28,374 bases of DNA, taken from positions 1-28,374 of the forward strand of contig JBBSVE010000025.1 in the NCBI GenBank assembly GCA_038233815.1. The letters are read 5' to 3'. Origin of the DNA: JBBSVE01 sp038233815 (lineage in GTDB: Bacteria > Pseudomonadota > Alphaproteobacteria > Rhodobacterales > Rhodobacteraceae). Positions within the stretch are counted from its first letter, which is position 1, and every line of letters starts with the position of its first letter. Both the position numbers and the translations under genes were made by a program. The notes below the pieces were generated by a model, which was given only the letters and a program-made list of their open reading frames with translations, ran no database searches and was not told the DNA's origin. Below are positions 24,671 through 28,374 of this stretch, in pieces.

Positions 24671-25958
24671 TGAGCAAGCTTGGAATCGCCTCCAGCGTGC
24701 GCCGCGTGGCACCGGAATGGGCGGCGTAGAAGGTGTCGCACTGATCCTTCGTCGCATGGGGGGGCAAAGCCAGCGCCGTTGCCAGCGCGCCGAAATCGGC
24801 AACGGACAGGGCGACGCCTGCGGCCTCGGCCTCGACGAACGGATATTCGATCGTGTGGGTATCGGGTCCGGTCAGCGGCGGGAGGCCGAGCGCCAGCGGC
24901 TCTGAGATATTGTGCGATCCGCCGGGGGTGAAACCACCGCCGATGACGACGCGGGTGGCGAGGGCGAGGTAGAAATACATTTCCCCCAACGAATCGCCGA
25001 GCAGGATATCAGCGTCATCGAGGCTTGCGGTAGGGCGCAGGTCCGCGTCGAACGCCACGCTTCGACGCACGACCCGCAGACCGCTGGTGGCCAGCAGATC
25101 CGCCACCGCCTCGAACCGTTCCGGCTTTCTCGGAATATGGACGAACAGCGGCGGTTGTTCGCTTCGTTTTTGAGCATCGTCGCGCAGAGCTTTGATGACG
25201 CTCAAGAAACCTTGATCCTCGCCCTCCACGACGGACGCGAAGGCGATGACCGCGCGTCGGGGTTGCGCAGCGTGGCCCGCTGCGACCTGAGCGTCCGAGA
25301 CGGGCTGATCGAACCGCAGCTCTCCCGTGACCGCGATGTTGCTCACACCGACGCGGGCGAAGCGGTCGGCTTGCACCTGCGATTTCACCAGCGCGCCCGC
25401 GAAGCCGCGCATCAGCTCCGCGCGAAGCCCGTCCTTGTCGCGCGCCGCGCTGGTTGAGGGATATTGGGCGTTGCACATGAACAGTGGAACGCCCGCCTTT
25501 CGTGCGGCGAGGATCATCGCGGGCCAGACCTCGATCTCCATCACCAGCCCGTATTCCGGTGTGAAGGCCGCGAGAAAACGGCGCAGGCACCGGGCCGTGT
25601 CGAACGGCACCCACGCCGCCCGGACGCGACCCTCCGCGATGGCGGCGGCAAAGACACGGGCCGTCTCGCGCCGGCCCGCGGGCGTGAAATGCGTGACGAT
25701 GACGCGCTCGCCACGTGCCAGCAACGCCTCGATCAGCGGCACGGCGGAGCGGACCTCGCCGAGGCTGACCGCATGGACCCACACCGCCCCGGGCATCGGC
25801 GTGTGGTGGCCGAACCGTTCCGCCAGATGCGCGGCGTAGAGCGGATCCTTGCGCGCCCGCAGGCGGAGGTAGGCCAGAACGACCGGCAGAAGAACCCACC
25901 AGAGCACGCCATAGGCCCGGAGCGCCACGCGCAGGCGGGGGGACGGGAACTCAGCCAT
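24639..25958 (-). CDS. Kdo transferase (WaaA/KdtA)-like glycosyltransferase, diverged paralogue
   Basis: GT30-type, membrane-anchored transferase that in LPS synthesis adds Kdo from CMP-Kdo to lipid A. The 439-residue product has an N-terminal hydrophobic anchor (about 13-32, ending LPVVLAYLRL), WVHAVSLGEVRSAVPLI with the presumed catalytic-base Glu68, EIEVWPAMI and the donor-binding GEMYFYLALATRVVIGGGF. The usual C-terminal signature, GGHNPLEPA-like, is replaced by PGGSHNISEPLALGLP, a notable departure. The start is ATG at 25958, overlapping the upstream gene's TGA as ATGGCTGA. It is the last gene of the minus-strand sugar operon. Either it is the housekeeping Kdo transferase, or it transfers another CMP-ulosonate. 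Confidence 0.85.
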   Translation of the reverse strand: MAEFPSPRLRVALRAYGVLWWVLLPVVLAYLRLRARKDPLYAAHLAERFGHHTPMPGAVWVHAVSLGEVRSAVPLIEALLARGERVIVTHFTPAGRRETARVFAAAIAEGRVRAAWVPFDTARCLRRFLAAFTPEYGLVMEIEVWPAMILAARKAGVPLFMCNAQYPSTSAARDKDGLRAELMRGFAGALVKSQVQADRFARVGVSNIAVTGELRFDQPVSDAQVAAGHAAQPRRAVIAFASVVEGEDQGFLSVIKALRDDAQKRSEQPPLFVHIPRKPERFEAVADLLATSGLRVVRRSVAFDADLRPTASLDDADILLGDSLGEMYFYLALATRVVIGGGFTPGGSHNISEPLALGLPPLTGPDTHTIEYPFVEAEAAGVALSVADFGALATALALPPHATKDQCDTFYAAHSGATRRTLEAIPSLLTTSRKNRRPH

Positions 25959-27162
25959 CGACAAGCGCCAGCAGATCCCGCGCCAGTGGTCGGATCCACG
26001 CGCGTGCCTCCTGCACCAGCGCCAGCGCCGCTGCGCCGTCGGGGAACGCCTCCGTCAGCGCCTGTGCAATGCCATCCGCCGTGACCGCGCGCGCTGCACC
26101 CACGGCGCCCAGCCGGGCATAATCCTCGGCGAAGTTCGCGACATGCGGCCCGTGCAGCGTGCCTTTGCCGAGCGTCGCCGCCTCCCACGGCGTATGGCCC
26201 TCGGTGGTCCCGAAACTCCCCCCCGTCACGATGCGGGAGGCGAGGCGGAGCCACAGCCCCATCTCCCCGAACGTGTCGCCGATCCAGACCGCATGGTCCC
26301 GGCCGGGAACCCCGCCAGCACTGCGCCGGAGCGTGGAAAGCGCGGTGTCCAGCCCCCGCCCCGGATCGCGCGGCACCAGCACTAGAAGCCAGCGCGGATC
26401 CTGCGTGACCAGTGCCGCCTGAGCGCGCAGCACGGCATGGTCATCCTCCGGGTGGGTCGAGGCGGCGAGCCAGATCATCCGGTCGCCGAGTGCCGCCCGG
26501 ATACTCGAAAGCTCCGCCTCATTCACCGGAGGGGCCGGGGCTGCGGCCTTGAGAGGCGGGCCGATACGGACCTTCTGCGCGCCGAGCATGCCGAGATGGC
26601 GGGCCGACGCCACGTCTTGCGCCTCAACCAACGAAAATCGCGCGTAGAGGTCGGAATAGAGGCCCCGCGCTTTCCGATGCCGCCCGAAGGAAGCCGCATT
26701 CATCCGCGCATTGACCAGCGCCAGCGGAATGTCCCGCGCCGCAGCGGCGGTCACGGCACCGGGCCAGAGGTCCTGTTCCGACCAGATCGACAGGTCCGGG
26801 CGCCAGTGGTCGAGGAACCGCGTCACATACTGCGGCGCGTCGAGCGGCAGGAACTGGTGGCGCGTGGCGGGCGGGCAATCGCGGGCAAAAACCTCCCCCG
26901 ACGACCGCGCGGTGGAGGTCACGAGGAAGGAGAGCGGGCCCGCCTCGGCATCCAGCGCCGCGATGAGGCCGCGTAGCGCCAGAACCTCGCCCAGCCCCAC
27001 GGCATGGAGCCAGATGAGGCGGCCATCGGGGCGCGGCGCGGCGGTCTCTCCCAGTTTCTCGCGCCAGCGGGTCGGGTCCTCCCTGCCCTGTCGAAGCCGT
27101 GCGCGCAGGAGCGTGGGTGCCACGAGCGGGATCAGTCGGGACGCGGCCAGATAGGCGCGCAG
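25951..27162 (-). CDS. Second Kdo transferase (WaaA/KdtA)-like glycosyltransferase
   Basis: A second GT30-type protein, about 403 residues, clearly different in sequence from its neighbour. Motifs are RQGREDPTRWREKLGE, IWLHAVGLGEVLALRGLI with the catalytic-base Glu, SEQDLWPGAVTAA, WLAASTHPEDD and the classical C-terminal GGSFGTTEGHTPWEAATLGK. The start is unclear. The first standard codon is a GTG at 27123, which lacks a ribosome binding site and cuts the N-terminal anchor. Homology-like sequence (RAYLAASRLIPLVAP) continues upstream to a CTG at 27162 with GAGGGA about seven bases before it, so I place the start there. It lies 19 bases after neuC, before the second paralogue. Confidence 0.82.
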   Translation of the reverse strand: MRAYLAASRLIPLVAPTLLRARLRQGREDPTRWREKLGETAAPRPDGRLIWLHAVGLGEVLALRGLIAALDAEAGPLSFLVTSTARSSGEVFARDCPPATRHQFLPLDAPQYVTRFLDHWRPDLSIWSEQDLWPGAVTAAAARDIPLALVNARMNAASFGRHRKARGLYSDLYARFSLVEAQDVASARHLGMLGAQKVRIGPPLKAAAPAPPVNEAELSSIRAALGDRMIWLAASTHPEDDHAVLRAQAALVTQDPRWLLVLVPRDPGRGLDTALSTLRRSAGGVPGRDHAVWIGDTFGEMGLWLRLASRIVTGGSFGTTEGHTPWEAATLGKGTLHGPHVANFAEDYARLGAVGAARAVTADGIAQALTEAFPDGAAALALVQEARAWIRPLARDLLALVDG

Positions 27163-27181
27163 GGCGATCCCTCGGTGCAGG

Positions 27182-28303
27182 TCAGGCGGGATCGCGGAAT
27201 TCCTTTTGCAGGCTCTGGCGCCAGAACCGGTCCTCCCCCAGCACGGCGACGAAACGGTCGGCGGCGCGCCCGGTGCCGAAGCCCTCGTCGCGCGGATGGC
27301 TGCGGCCCCATGCCTCGCGCAGGAAATCGAGGATCGCCGCGCGGTCCCCCGCCTCCGCCACCGCGATGGAGCCTGCCTGCGCGCGGTTGTGCTGGCGCGT
27401 GCCGACGTCGAGCGACGGGACGCCCAGAAACGGCGCCTCGCGCACCCCGGCGGAGGAGTTGCCGACCATCACGCGCGCATGGCGCATCAGTTCGGAGAAA
27501 TGTGCGAACCGCATCGAGGGCAGGATGCGGAAACGGTCCGCGGGCAAGCTGTCCAGCACCGCGAAGATCGCGTCCGACCCGGGGTCGTTGTTCGGTGCGA
27601 TCACGACGAAGGCGCGCCCGGAGGCGTCGAGGGCGCCAAAGAGATCCCGGGCCTGCGCGGGGATCGTCGCCTGTTCTGAGGTGACGGGATGAAACACGGC
27701 GATGCCGTAGTCCTCGAACGGGATCGCGTAGCGCGCCTTCACGTCGGCCAGCGTCACGCCGGAGGGGGCGGCGTGGAAATCCAGTTCCGGCGAGCCGATC
27801 ACATGCACAGAATCGGGCGGCTCGCCCAGCGCCATGACCCGGCGGGCGGCGGCCTGCGACGACACGAAATGTGCCGAGGCGAGCTTGGAGTTGCAGTGCC
27901 GGAAGATCTCGTCGATCGTGCCGGACACCTCGCCGCCCTCGATATGGGCCGAGCGGATGTAGTTCGTCGCGGCCACCAGCGTGCAGGCCAGCGCCTCCAC
28001 CCGGTCGCCGTGGGTGAGGATCAGGTCGGGGCGATGCTCCGTCACGTAGTCCGAAAATCCGGTGATCGTCTTGGCGAGGATCAGGTCCTGCGGATCGCCG
28101 GGCCGCTGGTTGAGATATTCATGCACCGCGACCCCTTCGAGGCGGTGCACCTCCATCTTCGTCAGCCCGTAGCGGTCGAGCATGTGCATCCCGGTCACGA
28201 AGAAACGCACGTCGAAACCTTCCGCCAGCGCCGCGCGGGCCAGCGGCTCCAGCTTGCCAAAATCGGCGCGGGTGCCCGTGACGAAGAGGAGCGAGCGGCT
28301 CAT
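27182..28303 (-). CDS. neuC: NeuC-type hydrolysing UDP-N-acetylglucosamine (or related) 2-epimerase
   Basis: Predicted to hydrolyse and epimerise a UDP- or GDP-HexNAc to the free ManNAc-type sugar, the first committed step to a sialic or legionaminic acid. The 373-residue GT-B fold product shows VTGTRADFGKLEPLARAA at the start, LTHGDRVEALACTLVAA, AHIEGGEVSGTIDE, VHVIGSPELD, VIAPNNDPGS and MVGNSSAGVREAPFLGVPS near the C-terminus. These match NeuC/LegG rather than the non-hydrolysing WecB. The start ATG overlaps the stop of the upstream partial gene as ATGA. It is followed by the two WaaA-like genes. The donor base (UDP or GDP) cannot be read from sequence here. Confidence 0.93.
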   Translation of the reverse strand: MSRSLLFVTGTRADFGKLEPLARAALAEGFDVRFFVTGMHMLDRYGLTKMEVHRLEGVAVHEYLNQRPGDPQDLILAKTITGFSDYVTEHRPDLILTHGDRVEALACTLVAATNYIRSAHIEGGEVSGTIDEIFRHCNSKLASAHFVSSQAAARRVMALGEPPDSVHVIGSPELDFHAAPSGVTLADVKARYAIPFEDYGIAVFHPVTSEQATIPAQARDLFGALDASGRAFVVIAPNNDPGSDAIFAVLDSLPADRFRILPSMRFAHFSELMRHARVMVGNSSAGVREAPFLGVPSLDVGTRQHNRAQAGSIAVAEAGDRAAILDFLREAWGRSHPRDEGFGTGRAADRFVAVLGEDRFWRQSLQKEFRDPA

Positions 28304-28374
28304 CGCCCGTTCCCCCGCATGAGGTATAGGCTCTTGCCGATGAGGTTGCGCAGCCGGAGGGCATAGGCTGGCAG
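28300..28374 (-). CDS. C-terminal 24 codons of an upstream gene, cut by the window edge
   Basis: The minus strand is open from the window edge to a TGA at 28302-28300, whose last bases form the neuC ATG (ATGA overlap). The visible tail includes AYALRLRNLIGKSLYLMRG. It is too short to identify. Translational coupling to neuC suggests a further member of the same sugar operon. Confidence 0.55.
   Translation of the reverse strand: MPAYALRLRNLIGKSLYLMRGNGR

Overview
The window is a high-GC bacterial chromosome segment. The gene content points to an alphaproteobacterium, most likely of the order Rhodobacterales (Rhodobacter/Roseobacter relatives). The reasons are a CtrA response regulator next to a SciP-type (DUF1153) CtrA inhibitor, the folate-dependent TrmFO enzyme, GluQ-RS, GatB, a malate synthase G/HbpS pair and several small families common in that group. 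Almost everything is ordinary vertically inherited core sequence. I could not run similarity searches, so every name rests on motifs, length and context.

Layout. 1-3045 holds tRNA modification and housekeeping genes: trmFO and gluQRS on the plus strand, hisI convergent with gluQRS, and a NifU-like Fe-S scaffold gene. A 40-codon membrane-protein gene with its own ribosome binding site and terminator follows on the minus strand. 3362-7569 (minus) is a DNA repair pair, ligA then recG, joined by an ATGA overlap. 7703-8792 (minus) is the cell-cycle pair sciP then ctrA, divergent from mnmA (8914-10050). 10066-11523 (minus) is an orphan gene of clearly lower GC, wedged between mnmA and gatB. It looks like a single-gene accessory insertion. 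gatB, a PlsC-like acyltransferase and pepN follow on the minus strand to 16702.

16846-20473 (plus) carries a small membrane protein, a 53-residue DUF2256 zinc-ribbon protein, and an apparent operon of glcB, an HbpS/GlcG-like protein and a GNAT acetyltransferase. A convergent gap full of inverted repeats separates these from a secreted DUF1344 protein (minus). 20795-22223 is a gene-poor stretch of 1.4 kb with tRNA-Asp(GTC), tRNA-Val(TAC) and, between them, the wreck of a YbjN-family gene. That pseudogene has two in-frame stops, a frameshift and a heptanucleotide tandem array sitting inside its former coding sequence.

22224 to the end is a surface-sugar locus. A plus-strand operon encodes a Gfo/Idh/MocA oxidoreductase, an acylneuraminate cytidylyltransferase-like protein and an SDR. 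It converges on a minus-strand operon encoding a NeuC-type hydrolysing 2-epimerase and two different Kdo-transferase (WaaA/KdtA) paralogues, entered by a partial gene at the window edge. Together these suggest making, CMP-activating and transferring a nonulosonic or related acidic sugar. The most interesting items are the low-GC orphan gene, the repeat-disrupted YbjN pseudogene and the paired, diverged Kdo-transferase-like genes in a nonulosonate locus, one of which may start at CTG.
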